Shown here in pieces: positions 45,160 through 56,910 of a stretch of 64,000 nt of DNA; the first letter of the stretch is position 1; each line of letters starts with the position of its first letter. The stretch is from NCBI GenBank assembly GCA_951217055.1, contig OX578276.1, positions 151,769,012 to 151,833,011 on the forward strand, written 5' to 3'. The notes below the pieces were generated by a model, which made no database searches, had not been told where the DNA came from, and saw nothing but the letters and a program-made list of their open reading frames with translations. Position numbers and translations under genes: made by a program. This DNA comes from Gerris lacustris. Its lineage: Eukaryota > Arthropoda > Insecta > Hemiptera > Gerridae.

Positions 45160-46500
45160 AGGTCAAAAAGGTTGGAAAAACACTGGACTTGAAGGTCAAA
45201 CATACTCGACCTCTCATTGGTGGAGATTTGGATGTTAGACCTTCTCATTGGCTTTCCCTTAATTTTTCCACGCTGTCAATAATCAATTATAATATCAATA
45301 CATAAGACAAGTAGGTTAATAATAAACTGATCAATTTTGTTGCTACATAAAATTGTTGATCAATATCCCAGTCCTATATATCAACAGAGGAATCAACGTT
45401 CATTATAAACTTCAAATTCAGCTAAATTGTTAATTTAAATTGCTTCAAAATTGAGTCGACTAAATTTTCTTAATAATCCAATTGTACTCCATAAACAAAC
45501 TGACAAATTTTTCCAGCAGTTGTACAAAGTCAAATTCACATATTAAAACATAGGAAACTATGCTCTTGATAAACTCCACTCACAATACCAAATATATATA
45601 AACAAAAAGAACAAGACTTTTAAATAAAAAATATCAATGATAATAACATTGATCTCTTAATTAAAATTCCTCAAAATTGATGGTATAAGAGGATCTGAAA
45701 ATGATATCTTGGCAAAATTCAGGGAATTGGAAATAAAGAGTAATAGATCTCAGCGGTACTCTAGAAAGAGAAGTTGGTAAAAAAAAAGTTGTTAGGTATG
45801 TTATACAAGAATACATCGATTATAAGACGCATCCCAATTTTCGTCATGTTAAAAACAGGAAAAAAATGCGTCTTATATTCAAAGCAATGCAGTATATATG
45901 GCTATGAATGTGTTCTTTTACGTGTATATGTGCATGCTAAAGCATATTTTCTTATAATCGTTTGCCTGTTTACAAATACTTCTAAAAAATTTGCTTATTA
46001 TTTAACCATTTATAATTTACTACGTTTCCATGATGTTTAAATACAGATTTGGGGTTTTACAAGCTAAGTGTTTCCATGAGTAGTATTGAATCTGTTTTCA
46101 AAAGACCAATATAAATAATTCAATAAGCAGGTTTGTTGTTTGATTTTAAATTTTTTAAAAATCAAAAATGACAAATAAAGGTAATGTTTTTTGGTTGAGT
46201 GGAGGGAGGTGTTTTGACAGATTTGACTACAGTTTCTACAGAATCACACTAGGAGCGCACTCACACCCACACTCTGCACATGTCAGGATTGAGTTTAGGT
46301 GCCTCCATGAAACTCAATCCAGATAAGATCCCAGAATTTATAGTATCGTATCTGGATCTAAATTGTATACAATCTGTATTGAATCTAAGTTTCCATGGAC
46401 ACTTTGGATCCAAAAACTGGTGTTCAATCCGTATTTTAACATCAATTGTAGCTTATAATTCATGTATACTTATAATCGCAAATTAAGAAATTTAAAATAT
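45160..46500. other. No gene; possible DNA-element ends
   Basis: 45810-45890 shows TTATAAGACGCATCC and TGCGTCTTATA in inverted order, a DNA-element end style. The frames at 45774 and 46280 have no motif. Confidence 0.4.
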
Positions 46501-46507
46501 CACATTA

Positions 46508-46680
46508 ATTACAGGGTTTGGGATGGAGAATTTACCACCTCTAACCAAACAAAACACCATATTAGCCAAAACTGGCTGAAGGATTTTTTTTAAAGGGTTT
46601 GGGATGGAGAATTAATCTAATATACTGTTTTGGCAGCATATTAGCCAAAACAACTAACTCGGTTGAAGATTTTTGAAAAA
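46508..46680. repeat. 85-bp direct duplication
   Basis: AGGGTTTGGGATGGAGAATT occurs at 46512 and 46597. Each is followed by ATATTAGCCAAAAC and a GGTTGAAGAT/GGCTGAAGGAT end. Confidence 0.7.
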
Positions 46681-46807
46681 CAAATATTAACAGGAAATAT
46701 AACCCAATGTTAAAATCATTGATATTGAGAAATTCTAAATAGTGTTTATTATACTATACTAATTTACCACTGAAACAGAGGTGCACTCACAAATTTTGAG
46801 GTACCAG

Positions 46808-46823
46808 GGGGGGGGGGGGGGCC
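46808..46823. repeat. Poly-G tract
   Basis: About 16 G residues in TACCAGG...GGCC context, similar to other homopolymer-edged repeats here. Confidence 0.8.
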
Positions 46824-46944
46824 TTGACCGGAAAATATAACTTCCAAAAACACATTTTAATGCATTCTGGAGGCCAAATTTACCACATAGCTCCAAGACA
46901 TTATTTAGTGATGAAGTAACAAAACTAAGTCTACTTTAAGGGGT

Positions 46945-47173
46945 ACTTCTTTAGATTGTTACTCCCCTATGTGTTTTTAGAACATCAATCACTTTAACTA
47001 AATAACTATTAAGACAAAGTGATGTTTAGTCCAATGTACTTTGGGACAAAGGAATATAACACTTCTGTTTTTACAAGGGGAGTAACAGTCTAAAGAAGAA
47101 CATTCCGTACACCTTCTTTAGATTGTTACTCCCCTCTGTTTTCTTTATAAGGGAAGTACCAATCTAAAGAAGT
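46945..47173. mobile_element. MITE family M1, copy 2
   Basis: Starts ACTTCTTTAGATTGTTACTC and ends TACCAATCTAAAGAAGT. A long unit (to about 47098) is followed by a short one (47112-47173), the mirror of copy 1. Confidence 0.75.
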
Positions 47174-47524
47174 GCCCTTTAAGGAATAAATCCCGTTTAA
47201 TAACTACATAGGTACTTTAGTATGACTTTCTGATAGTTGAATTTTGTAAAACTGCTGGAAAATGTATCATGACAAAAGTTCAATTTGCCTAAATTAATTT
47301 AAGCAACTTATTTTGTTATCATTGTATTGGCTGTTCACATTCAGAATTAAGAAACAGTTTATTTATATAATTAGTTACCGTAACGATTCTTTTTTTTAAC
47401 ATTGTTTTGTTGAATTTAGATCGGCTCACAACTTTGTCAATGGTAATAATGCCACTAATAAAGTTAAGTTGAAGGATTGTGAATGAGCTATACAACAAAT
47501 TTCACTAAGACTTGTTTTAATATG

Positions 47525-48050
47525 TTTATCTATGATTGATAAGAAGTATAAACAATGTATCTCTGTTTAGATGCGTAGAAAGTTATTCTTTACGTCCTTG
47601 TAGCCATTGCGCATTTCATAATTCCTCTTTTTTCGGCCCTAGTGCGGTAAAAAAGAAGAATTCTTCATCTTTACTCACGATTAGCGAGTTTGTTTACATT
47701 TAACATAACTAATTTGCTGTTTATTTAATTAAAGTAACTGTTTATATCGAGTTTTTATTGATTTGAGTTTGATTGATTTATGTCCTTATGACGAAAATGA
47801 GGAGAATAATACGCCTCCCGAAATAATTAATTCGTCACAAAATACAACTAATGAATTAATGTCATCTTTATCAAAAGAGAAATACCAACTAACATACAGG
47901 AAGTTTATTAAATATTTTTTTCTGTATTAATTATTTAAATCTAACAATCGTAGATAAAGTACGGTACGCAACTCGTGGGAAAACTGCGTTTTGCTTTGCT
48001 CGTGTGGTTTTACAACTTTCCGCACTAGACGTATAATAATGTACTATTTT
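47525..48050 (+). mobile_element. Crypton-like non-autonomous element, copy 2
   Basis: Best copy. The hairpin CTCTTTTTTCGGCCCTAGTG with its partner lies at about 47628-47672, and ATCGTAGATAAAGTACGGTA at 47948. The end is CTAGACGTATAATAATGTAC. It contains the coding segment annotated separately. Confidence 0.6.
47762..47932 (+). pseudogene. Short coding relic in Crypton-like element
   Basis: Open for about 55 codons to TAA: ENEENNTPPEIINS then NELMSSLSKEKYQLTYRKFI. The pattern xLxxSLSKEKYxxTYxKF resembles the N-terminal helical region of insect Crypton-type tyrosine recombinases, from memory and not checked. The minus-strand copy at 6945-6832 keeps the protein pattern with synonymous and nonsynonymous changes and one stop. 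Confidence 0.45.
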
Positions 48051-48054
48051 ATAA

Positions 48055-48600
48055 TACTGTACATGAATTTAGCAAAATGTAATCACTCTACAATTTTACG
48101 AGTATGACAGAATAGTTTTTACAGTATTAGTTGTATAGTAGTACTACTACAAATCTCAAAAATGATAAATTGATAAATCTATATTTAAATTTATTTTATA
48201 CGCTTACGCTACTTAAACAATACAGGCTGAAACAAGAAAATTACATTGAATTGTCAAGTAAAACATACAAATTATACTAGAATTTGAATTCCCTTAGTCT
48301 TTGGAACATTCACTAATTTTTTATCAACTGAAGCAGTACTGGAAAGGCTTTACGGCACCAGTACACCCCTGCACTAAAAACATTTCAGCTGTTAATGTAT
48401 CAATGTTTTAAAAACATTTATACATACTTACATACATAACTTTTTGTAATCTCTAAATAAAAAAAGTCTTAGTAATAATTAAAATCTTATCAGATGTTTA
48501 CTCCCCCAACCCAACAATACATAGTAACCCAAAAATGTTCAGATTAATTATAAAAAATGTAAAACAAAAAAATTAGTGTATTACAGCAAATAGTCTTATT
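48055..48600. other. No gene seen
   Basis: AT-rich intergenic or UBE2E 5' intron sequence. Confidence 0.45.
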
Positions 48601-48603
48601 TAT

Positions 48604-49861
48604 TACTAGCTGGATGCGCTTGCTTCGCTGCGGAGTGAGTTATTTTTACTTTGATGGGTTTATAAACCTACCATCAAGAAACTTTTAAATTATTTTCCTA
48701 ATCGAGAATATTTAGATTCTATCCCTCCCCTTATTTCCATACCCCCTCCCCTTCGATAATATAATTTGCAGATTTACCAAATTACTAATTAATTCCGACC
48801 ACTGATGAAAAATTTGGAGGAAAAGCAGCAGTATGATTTTTTTCTGTGGGGATACCTTAAATCCTTGGTGTACAGCGATCGTCCCAGAACCCTGGAAGCC
48901 CTCAAGAACAACATTGCGAGCCAAAATTCCTGTGGAAATGTTCGAAAGAGTGCACAAAAACTTCAAAAAAGGCTTAATTAGTGTTTGGAATGTGAGGGGA
49001 ACCACATCCGATACTTAGTTTAAATCTAGGTAAATTTAAATTTCCCATGTTATTTAATCAGGAAAAAATTTTTAAAAAAATATTTTTTAACATTCTGTGT
49101 TTTATTACATTTTCAAATTCATACGTCTGCCGTGCTCCACCCTGTATATTTTATATGTTCACATCCAAAATAGGAACCATTTCTCAAATATTAACTTCCT
49201 AACTTCTGGACTCAATTCCCCTTCTTTTCTTACTTTTCCCTGTGTTCCCCTTAGGAATAAAATGTTGTACAATACCAATTGGCAGATATCAATATAATTT
49301 AGAAATTATTACACTATGTATATATTTAAAGATTTTATTTTAGCGTTTCAAAGAAGTGGTGGTAATTAAAGGTAGTGTTATAAAGGTTTTAGGCACGGCA
49401 AGGGGTGATTTATAAACAAATGTCTTCTTGATGATTTATAAACTATTTAAATAATATAAGTATGTTTAAAAAAATGAATCTAAATTTTTTAACAGCGATT
49501 GAACAGCTCTTCCTACAGAAATTTCCACAGAATATAAAATATTGTCTGTAGCTTCTTCTGCAATTTTGGTTAAATACATTTTTTATAAAAAAAAAAAAAA
49601 AAAAGAAGAAAAAAAAGAATTTTGAAATCTATTAAGAAGCCCCAAATAAAGCTAGCAAAAAGTTATAGCCTATAACACACGCAGAATTGAGCTTAACATT
49701 GTACCCAAAAACCAACAAAATCTGTTTAACCGTTTGGGCGTGATTGACGTAAAGACAAACAGACACAAATTCGTTATCAGGATTACTTTAGTGTAAATAC
49801 AACATTTGAGCCCAATCGGATAAATGTACAGACACCACTACAATCTTATATATATTTAAGA
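48604..49861 (-). mobile_element. Non-autonomous Helitron
   Basis: On the minus strand it starts TCTTAAATATATATAAGATT then GTAGTGGTGTCTGTAC, the usual insect Helitron 5' style. It ends GCGCATCCAGCTAGT at 48604. No inverted repeats and no target duplication, as expected. About 1.26 kb. It carries a mariner-like relic (48827-49147). No Rep/helicase. Confidence 0.65.
48827..49147 (+). pseudogene. Mariner/Tc-like transposase C-terminal relic
   Basis: DFFLWGYLKSLVYSDRPRTL then EALKNNI is read from about 48835; a frame change leads to IPVEMFERVHKNFKK. The DFFLWGYLKxxVY...IPxEMLxRV pattern is the C-terminal end of a mariner-related transposase common in insects. The right edge at 49135-49147 is CCACCCTGTATA, the complement of the TACAGGGTG end seen elsewhere in the window. 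Confidence 0.7.
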
Positions 49862-49869
49862 TAATATCA

Positions 49870-50400
49870 CCGACAAAAAAAAACAAAATACAGTTTGACT
49901 TAGTCAGTTTTAAAAAGTTTCATTGCTGAATTCTAAGACTTATAATGTATTTTTAAGGACCGAAAAAATAAAATATATTTGTCTTATCAAATTTTAATAT
50001 ATTTCATATTGACAGCGGAACTGGTAAGGTACAAACTCAAGGTCACACTGGTAGGGCAACAACACCTACATACAAAAGGGTGAAATAAATTACACACACA
50101 CAAAAACAATAGAGAATAATGAACTTTGTTCTGTCAATGTAAACTAAGATAAAAGTTAGTTACAAACTAAAATTGAGGAGGAAAGTGGAAGAGATAAAAA
50201 AGAAATAATAAAGTTTATAGTGTACGAAATAACATTGATTAAAAAATAAAATGATGCTATCTATACACTAAAATGATTGAGGGGGGGGGAGGGTAAACAA
50301 TTAATAAAAACTCGGCACAACATTTAAATAACATTACGACCTAATAGTATGAAATTAGGTATAAAAAAGATGGGTTTGATATAAACAATAAAAAGACGGC
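49870..50400. other. No gene seen
   Basis: AT-rich, with a short G-run at 50281. Confidence 0.45.
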
Positions 50401-50404
50401 TGAA

Positions 50405-51110
50405 GTGCATCCCCAGTACACGAGTATCAGCAATGAACGTCCGAGCACCGAGGAAAAAAAAATCAATCGATGAATTAACGACTAGTTATAATAATACGTC
50501 GCGCAATTTATTTTTTAAACCAAATACCCTTGTGACGATCCGATTTTGACGTAAACAAACCGATAATAATGGTTAATAAGATAAGTACGCATCCGAATAC
50601 GGACTCGATCTACGTTAAAACGCCTGATGCTTGTAAGTCATAAAATACAAGTACGACTTGAAAAGAGCCGCAAATAACACGTCGCATCGAAACAATATAT
50701 TCACGTGAGTAATAAATATCGCGTGAGTGAAGACTAGACGAGAAAATAACAAAACATACGAAGCGGCGTTAATATAAATAACAATGGGTCGAACCTTGAG
50801 AGTGAGATGCTAACCAAGACGGTTCGGGACATGCATCGCTCGCAGGCCCGCTGTCCCCCAACCAACGTATAAACACACTTCAAACTACTAGTAAACAACT
50901 AAATTAACTAATTACACCATGAAAACAACAATAAAACACTACTTACAGCAACTATTTCGGCATTATTTCCCTCTGGCTATGTGCGGCAAAGGGAGGAGAC
51001 AAAAAAAATTAATTAAATCCCTTGTTATTCCGCTAGGGCGCAGCACTCGCTCGCATTTCCTCTTCTTCTTCTTACTTAAAAATCAATTTTACCAACCGTC
51101 CGGTCATTAA
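50405..51110 (-). promoter_or_regulatory. CpG-richer stretch, candidate UBE2E promoter and 5' UTR
   Basis: Unlike its surroundings, this segment is dense in CG dinucleotides (for example GTCGCGCAAT, CCGATTTTGACG, TATCGCGTGAG). On the minus strand a good donor GCT/gtaagt sits at 50947/50946. It could end a non-coding first exon of UBE2E about 7.7 kb upstream of its coding exon. A promoter for something on the + strand is equally possible. Confidence 0.3.
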
Positions 51111-51114
51111 ACAA

Positions 51115-51650
51115 ATTACTATTTAAATACTAAATACACGTCTTTTTATGATCAAGACAAAATCAAAAAACTAAAACTACGAATTTTATCATTTTGATTA
51201 TTTATAGTGTACTATAAATATATTGATAAGCTAAAATATATATATATATATATTTTTCAATTAATAATCAATGAGATGAAAAATAAATGGACACAACGTC
51301 TTAAAGCCGCTCTCCAGTAAGAAATGTTGACCCCTTCAAAAATAAGAAAAAATTACTATTAAAATTGTTTTGAAACAGTATCAACTAATCCAGGAGAAAT
51401 CTTTACGAGGGTATGCTACATAAATTCACCATATTAATGTGATATATGTTTTTTTTTCTAAAGCACTTAATTTTAACACATATAATTAAAGGGGGGAGAG
51501 GGGTTAACATGTATAATAAAGGGGGGGGTAAGCTTTGCAACCAAAAAATTCCTTCAAGTTTACAATTTTGAGTGATTGATTGGACTCAACTCAAGGCTAA
51601 CAGCTTACAGCTAATTCATATTGTAAGTGCCAGAGAAATTTCCTAAAGGG
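51115..51650. other. No gene seen
   Basis: AT-rich, with GGGGGGAGAGGGG-type patches at 51490-51530. Confidence 0.45.
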
Positions 51651-51654
51651 TGGT

Positions 51655-52018
51655 TAGAGGCCTTGCAATAAGGCAAGTTAAGCAGACTCGAGCAGGGTCA
51701 GAAGATGGATGGGTGACCGCTTCTGACTACAGCTCTGGGATCGATTCCCAGACTGGGCCCCCCCACTCAATGTCCACCCAGCATTGTTTAAACAAATGGG
51801 AAGCTCCTTGAAAGAGTGGCGCCATCAGGTTTCGGCCTGGAAACCATGATAATGACACTCTTGGTTGTAATACAACTAGGAGGGGAGTCATGGCTAACGA
51901 CCATATCTTCACATGAGTATGTGAAGATTTCGGTCCCTAACCCGGGTTTGTTCAATGGGCCAATCTAAGTGGCCTGCGTCTTAGGGTGTAAAAGCCCCCC
52001 GGAATTTAAAAAAAAAAA
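51655..52018 (+). mobile_element. 5S-rRNA-derived SINE
   Basis: 51675-51735 reads AAGTTAAGCAGACTCGAGC then GATGGATGGGTGACCGCTTC. It matches the internal promoter of 5S rRNA (A box AGTTAAGC.., intermediate element and C box TGGATGGGTGACCGC). About 280 bp of unrelated body follows (CCACCCAGCATTG, GGTTTCGGCCTGGAAACC, GTGAAGATTTCGGTCCC), ending in a poly-A tail at about 52006-52018. A partial target duplication (AGAAAT) flanks it. It is not a functional 5S gene because only the promoter half is present. Confidence 0.8.
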
Positions 52019-52019
52019 A

Positions 52020-52460
52020 GAAATAAGTCTTTGTGATTTGTCTTATCTCTTTGTGTATGTAAACAATTTTTTCCTTTATTTTATCAATTCTAAGATATAT
52101 TTTTATTTTTTTGTTTAAATTTAACCTAATTCAATTTTTAAAAATAATAATTTAATTAAAGTAATTAATTTAATTTTTTTCAATTTAATTAAATTAAATT
52201 TAATATTTAAATATACTATAATATAAAGCACCCTATTCGACGGCACACTGACTGTACTATATTATATGTTACTGTACAATGAGTGTTTATTCCATGCAGT
52301 TATTAGAAATGCTGTTATTTGTAATTCTCATTATTTAAAATGCACTGGAAACAGAATATTAAAGTATAGTTTGTACTAAAGAGATTCAAGAATATATAAT
52401 TGTTGCAAAAAAATAAATTTTCAGAATATGAAAAGAATGATTTAGACAGCAAGTTTGTAG
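52020..52460. other. No gene seen
   Basis: AT-rich. Confidence 0.45.
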
Positions 52461-52469
52461 CATTCTACA

Positions 52470-52673
52470 GAAACTGCAAAGATTCTTACCTGGAATTGGT
52501 GAGGATTGCTCCTTCCATAAAGAAGAGGAACACAAATATGAGGGAATAACCAATTCGAATGAAAAATTCGACTGGATTCAGTCTGTCTATATTTTTTCAT
52601 TCGAATGAAAACGATGGCGTAGCAGGCTGTAGTTTGGGACGAGATAACGAGTGTCAAGCGCCTTCTCACTCTC

Positions 52674-52706
<33 letters not shown>

Positions 52707-52960
52707 AGCTCTGAGGCCTTTACAGCCTCCACCGTATTACTCCTATATAAAAAAAAAAAACCATTCGATTGAAACATTCGACTTGCGGATTCAGTCTCGG
52801 TCTATATCTTTATTCGTATATCCTATACCCGCTATGAGACTGTTTTCAGTCGATTGAATTCAATCGACTGTTTTTTCCCGAATCGACTTATTCATTCGAC
52901 TGTTTTTTTCCCGAATCGACTTATTCATTCGGTTGTTTTTTCTAGTCGGTTTTCCCAACG
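52470..52960. repeat. ATTCGA-rich element with poly-C core
   Basis: Short CATTCGA(A/C)T and TCGAATG words recur on both sides of a 30-base C-run (52675-52704). At the right, a roughly 39-bp unit (TCGACT.GTTTTTTCCCGAA then TCGACTTATTCAT) is repeated in tandem. It looks like a DNA-element remnant. The proline- and glycine-run frames over it are artefacts. Confidence 0.5.
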
Positions 52961-53149
52961 CTAATTATGGGGATACTAGACGTTCGGGACCCAAAAAAAA
53001 GTTGCCGGAGAGAGTTGAATCTCACTTGGGAATCATCGGGTCCGCTCTAGAGTCTAACTCTACCACTACACTTGCTCCTCTACAACTTTAAACACGCACT
53101 CTTTACTTGTACATATTTCGTTTAACAAGATAATAGGAATCAAATTATA

Positions 53150-53340
53150 AGCTCTGACCAACTGAGCTATATTGGAGGGCGCCTGTAACGGATATATAGA
53201 AGACCTGTGGTTCAAGTCCCGGTGCTGGGGTCTATTTTTCTCTGTATGTCTCCCATAGTTAATGATAATTATAATTTGATTTAAATTAAAATTTAATCTT
53301 TCCGTAGTAAGAATACTACCTAAAACTTAAAAACAAGATA
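53150..53340 (+). repeat. S1 SINE, chimeric copy
   Basis: Starts with an antisense box A (CCAACTGAGCTATAT), then switches to sense box B (GTGGTTCAAGTCCCGG) and the S1 body. This suggests template switching or inversion at the head. Confidence 0.65.
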
Positions 53341-53634
53341 ATAGGTTAAAAGATTGCTTATTAGATGGAACAATAATTTGTAAATTGCATTGTCTTTACT
53401 ATCTAGTCCTCTTATGATCCAACATAAAACTTTATTTTACAAAACTAATAATAATTAGATCTCTTTTATTAGATACTTTAAAACATATTCCATTTTATGC
53501 ACTACATTATTATTAATACATATTTCATAATACCAATTATTAATATAATGTTTGTGAATATGAGAAAAATAATAAACTGAATACCCTATATATTTAACAC
53601 ATTATTTACATATTTAATTTAAAAAAATACATAT

Positions 53635-54120
53635 TTTACGATTTTGGTAGTAATCATACTACGGAAAGATTAAATTTTAAATTTAAATCAAATTATAATT
53701 ATTAACAACTACGGGAAACAACCAGAGAAAAATACACTCCAGCGCTGGGATTTGAACCACAGGCCTCTATATTTCCAGTATAGCGCTCTACCAACTAAGC
53801 TACGCAGGAGAATGAATTTCTCTGACGTTAATGATACCTTGTCCCGAATTTAAGCTTTCAATTTTCCACAAATCTGAGAAGTCAACATTAATGACAAAGA
53901 ACTAGATCGAGAAATAACGCTTATAATTATAAAGTACCCAATTAGTACCTGTACTTAGTACAATCAATTAGAAATTAATATTTTACGATTTTGGTAAAAT
54001 CGTTGCATGGATATAGAGGCCTGTGGTTCAAATCCCAGCGCTGGAGTGTATTTTTCTCTGGTTGTTTCCTGTAGTTGTTAATAATTATAATTTGATTTAA
54101 ATTAAAATTTAAAAAAATAG
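53635..54120. repeat. S1 SINE foldback pair
   Basis: A full minus-strand S1 copy with extended flank (53635-53985) is followed by an inverted fragment (53995-54115). Together they form arms of about 105 bp with a 215-bp loop. In the minus copy the tRNA-like head has a 7-base anticodon-like loop CTGGAAA on a 5-bp stem CTATA/TATAG. Confidence 0.75.
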
Positions 54121-54239
54121 TTATGTTGTAAAAATCAAACCAACCGCCTTCAATTAAAAATAATACTCAGATTATGTTATAGATTTTATCATTTTCTACG
54201 CAAATATATTACAGGGAGGTCTGGACTGGTAGACAATCC

Positions 54240-54460
54240 TAACATATAATTTTTTTTAATAAATTAATTGGTAAGAAATGGTTAATTTGACCACCGGTGG
54301 ATCATGTTATGATAATAATATTTATTAAGACCATTAAAAGAAAAGGGTCTTTAATAATAATAATAATAATAATAATAATGTAATGTTTATATTTTAAACT
54401 GCTGGGAATTCTTAAAATACGTGGTGTCACACCAAAGAAGATACTCAATAACTATTATAA
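54240..54460. other. No gene; (AAT)n patch
   Basis: AAT repeats at 54350-54380. Confidence 0.6.
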
Positions 54461-55177
54461 TAAACAGGTCAAGTGTGTGCTAGTCCACACACAGCGAGGG
54501 TCCGTAGGCAACACTGTATAGTTTAAGTAGTACCCTATTGATGGTGTTTTTTAAAACGCTAAAAAGCTTACTTTGAACTATCCTATGGGTCTGATATTCT
54601 CAAAACACGTAAACAAACTTCTGATAAAGTATTTTTTTGCCACTGAACCGGACTACAACCATATAAATACATCGTTATAAAAGTTATAAAAAAAACGTAT
54701 TTTGTCAATAAAAAATAAAATAATATTTTTTTCGAAATTTCCAATAAGTGGTATCTTAACTTTTGGTCAAAGAATGTTCAGGAATTTTTTCAGATTTTTT
54801 GCACATCACATAAGCAAGATAGAGGGGGGGGGACACGTTTCAAACCCACTTCAAACTTGCCTACGCTCGTCCTATCAAAGTTAAAACCAAAGAATTATAT
54901 ATTTTTGTAATCAGCTCGACGTACCCTTTCATATGATACCCCTCAACGTGTCGAAAAAAAATAAAAAAGTTTTAACCCTTAAGTTTTTTTACCCTAATTT
55001 TTTTGAAAAATATTTTTTTTAAGTCGCTATATTTTTAAAATATGTGGGCAGGTACAAGACACATACATGCCAAATTTCAAAGTGATCGGACGAAAGATGT
55101 AGCCGTGAGAGCAGGCGACAGGACGGACGGACAGACACACGCAGGAAAATATAAGGATGGTTTTGCCTACGGACCCT
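54459..55177 (-). mobile_element. Family T1 element, full copy 3
   Basis: 681 bp between AGGGTCCGTAGGCAA (54497) and GCCTACGGACCCT (55177). It is preceded by the same hairpin tail (AATAAACAGG ... GTGTGTGCTAGTC) as the right side of the 10083 copy. Confidence 0.75.
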
Positions 55178-55184
55178 AAAAATA

Positions 55185-56060
55185 TATTTCTCATTTAGTA
55201 ACATCTACACGTCTACAATTGCAACTTTTTAGCTTAAACGGTTCAGTGTATATGAACCAAAGAGCATGGACAGACAGACATCACCCTCATCATAAGGGTT
55301 TCGAGAAGGATTCACAAAACCCTAAAAATTGAATTTCAATTTACTTATGATAAAATCCTTTGCTATTCCTGATGTAGGGACTGGTCAAATTATCACTTAA
55401 GTAATCTTTTTAATTTTTTTTAGACCCAACTGTACTCAAGAATTGAAAAATTGTAATGTTCAATTGTCAACTTTAATCAATTAAAAAAAACAAAACATAT
55501 TCAATTGTTTTATAGTTAATTATTTATTTAAATCATAATTCTTAATTGTACAACTTATTTGTTTGTTTATATTTGTAAAACCAAAGAACTAGAGTAATAA
55601 AAATTTCCACATTTACAAAACAAAACACACAAAAAAAAAAAATCCAAACATTTTGAAAAATTTCTTTAGTAACAAATAAATTTTTCAGTCTTTTTTTTCA
55701 TAATAATTTGATACTATTACAAACGAACAATTATTGTTAAACCAAATATCTGCGACAGTTCTTCATTGCACTAAAAAGTAGCTAATATTTAAATATTTTC
55801 CTATATATTATTAAATAAATTAAAACAAATATATATATACTTAACGTAAAATGTTACATTAATAAAATTTTGTAAGAGAAAACAAGGTTTTTTTTAGCAA
55901 TACCGATTACAAGTGGCTACTTTATATTTTAGATATTACAAAAGCACAGTAGTAGGAAAGGTAGAGTTGGTCCAATAATCAATAAAACTAGTGCTGGAAT
56001 TAAAGAGAACAATTCATTTTTTTTTTTTTTTTTTTTTTAAATAATAATAATTTTAAGTGT
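55185..56060. other. No gene seen
   Basis: AT-rich. 55240-55330 has ACAGACAGACATCACCC repeat-tail style sequence. Confidence 0.45.
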
Positions 56061-56064
56061 ACTT

Positions 56065-56644
56065 ATAGTCCAGGAGATAGCGTGCAAATAAGTGTCTGAC
56101 TAACATCAAGCTAGAATTTTGTATACAAGTCAATCTTTTAGTGCCTTTTAAGAATATGTGGTCGGCTAAGTTCGTCTGCAGGACATAGCTTGGCAATAGG
56201 CGTTTGAAAAAAACAAACCGGTGGAGAGCGGCCATGTCTCACCAATTATGGTGGACAATGTGATTTTCATGATCCTTTTATGAGAATTAGTTAGTAGACC
56301 AAAAATCAAGTTGATGTTAGTTTATCCCTTGACAGGTGAACACGTTGAATTTTAGTAATATTAGAATAACTAACCTATCAAGTGTGAAAATAATATCGAC
56401 TTGATTTTTGGTCTACTAACTAATTCTGTACTCAGGATCATGAAAATCATACTGTCCACCATAATTGTAGGGACATGGCCGCTCTCCACCATTTTGTTTT
56501 TTTCAAATTCCTATTGCCAAGCTATGTCCCGCAGACGAATCTAGCCGACCACATATTCATAAAGGCACTAAAAGATTGACTTGTATACAAAATTCTAGCT
56601 TGATGTTAGTCAGACACTTTTTTGCTCGCTATCTCCTGGACTAT
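56065..56644. mobile_element. Foldback element F1
   Basis: 580 bp with arms of about 245 bp from ATAGTCCAGGAGATAGCG inward. The centre (about 56313-56390) is a short AT-rich loop. One arm fragment occurs at 23700-23838. No coding sequence. Confidence 0.88.
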
Positions 56645-56910
56645 TATGACATGAAAAATATAGCTTTGATAATATTGATAAAAAAAAAAAAAAAGTGAAA
56701 GAGAAACAAATGTTTACTTTCATAATGAATGAAATTTCAATTTTTTAATTCAACTAGTTTATTGTATAAGCAAAAGCGCAACCATTTAAAATACAATAGT
56801 TGTGATTGAACAAAATTGTACTATATTGCTCCTTATTTTTATTGATTTTCATTATTATAGATTTCACATAAAATCAAAATGTCTTAAAACAATAAACAAA
56901 CAAATAAAAC

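Noticed and set aside
51675..51735. A 5S rRNA gene
   Set aside because: Only the internal promoter half matches; the 5' third is absent and a poly-A-tailed body follows.
52651..52857. Proline-rich protein frame
   Set aside because: It is created by a 30-base C-run in a repeat.
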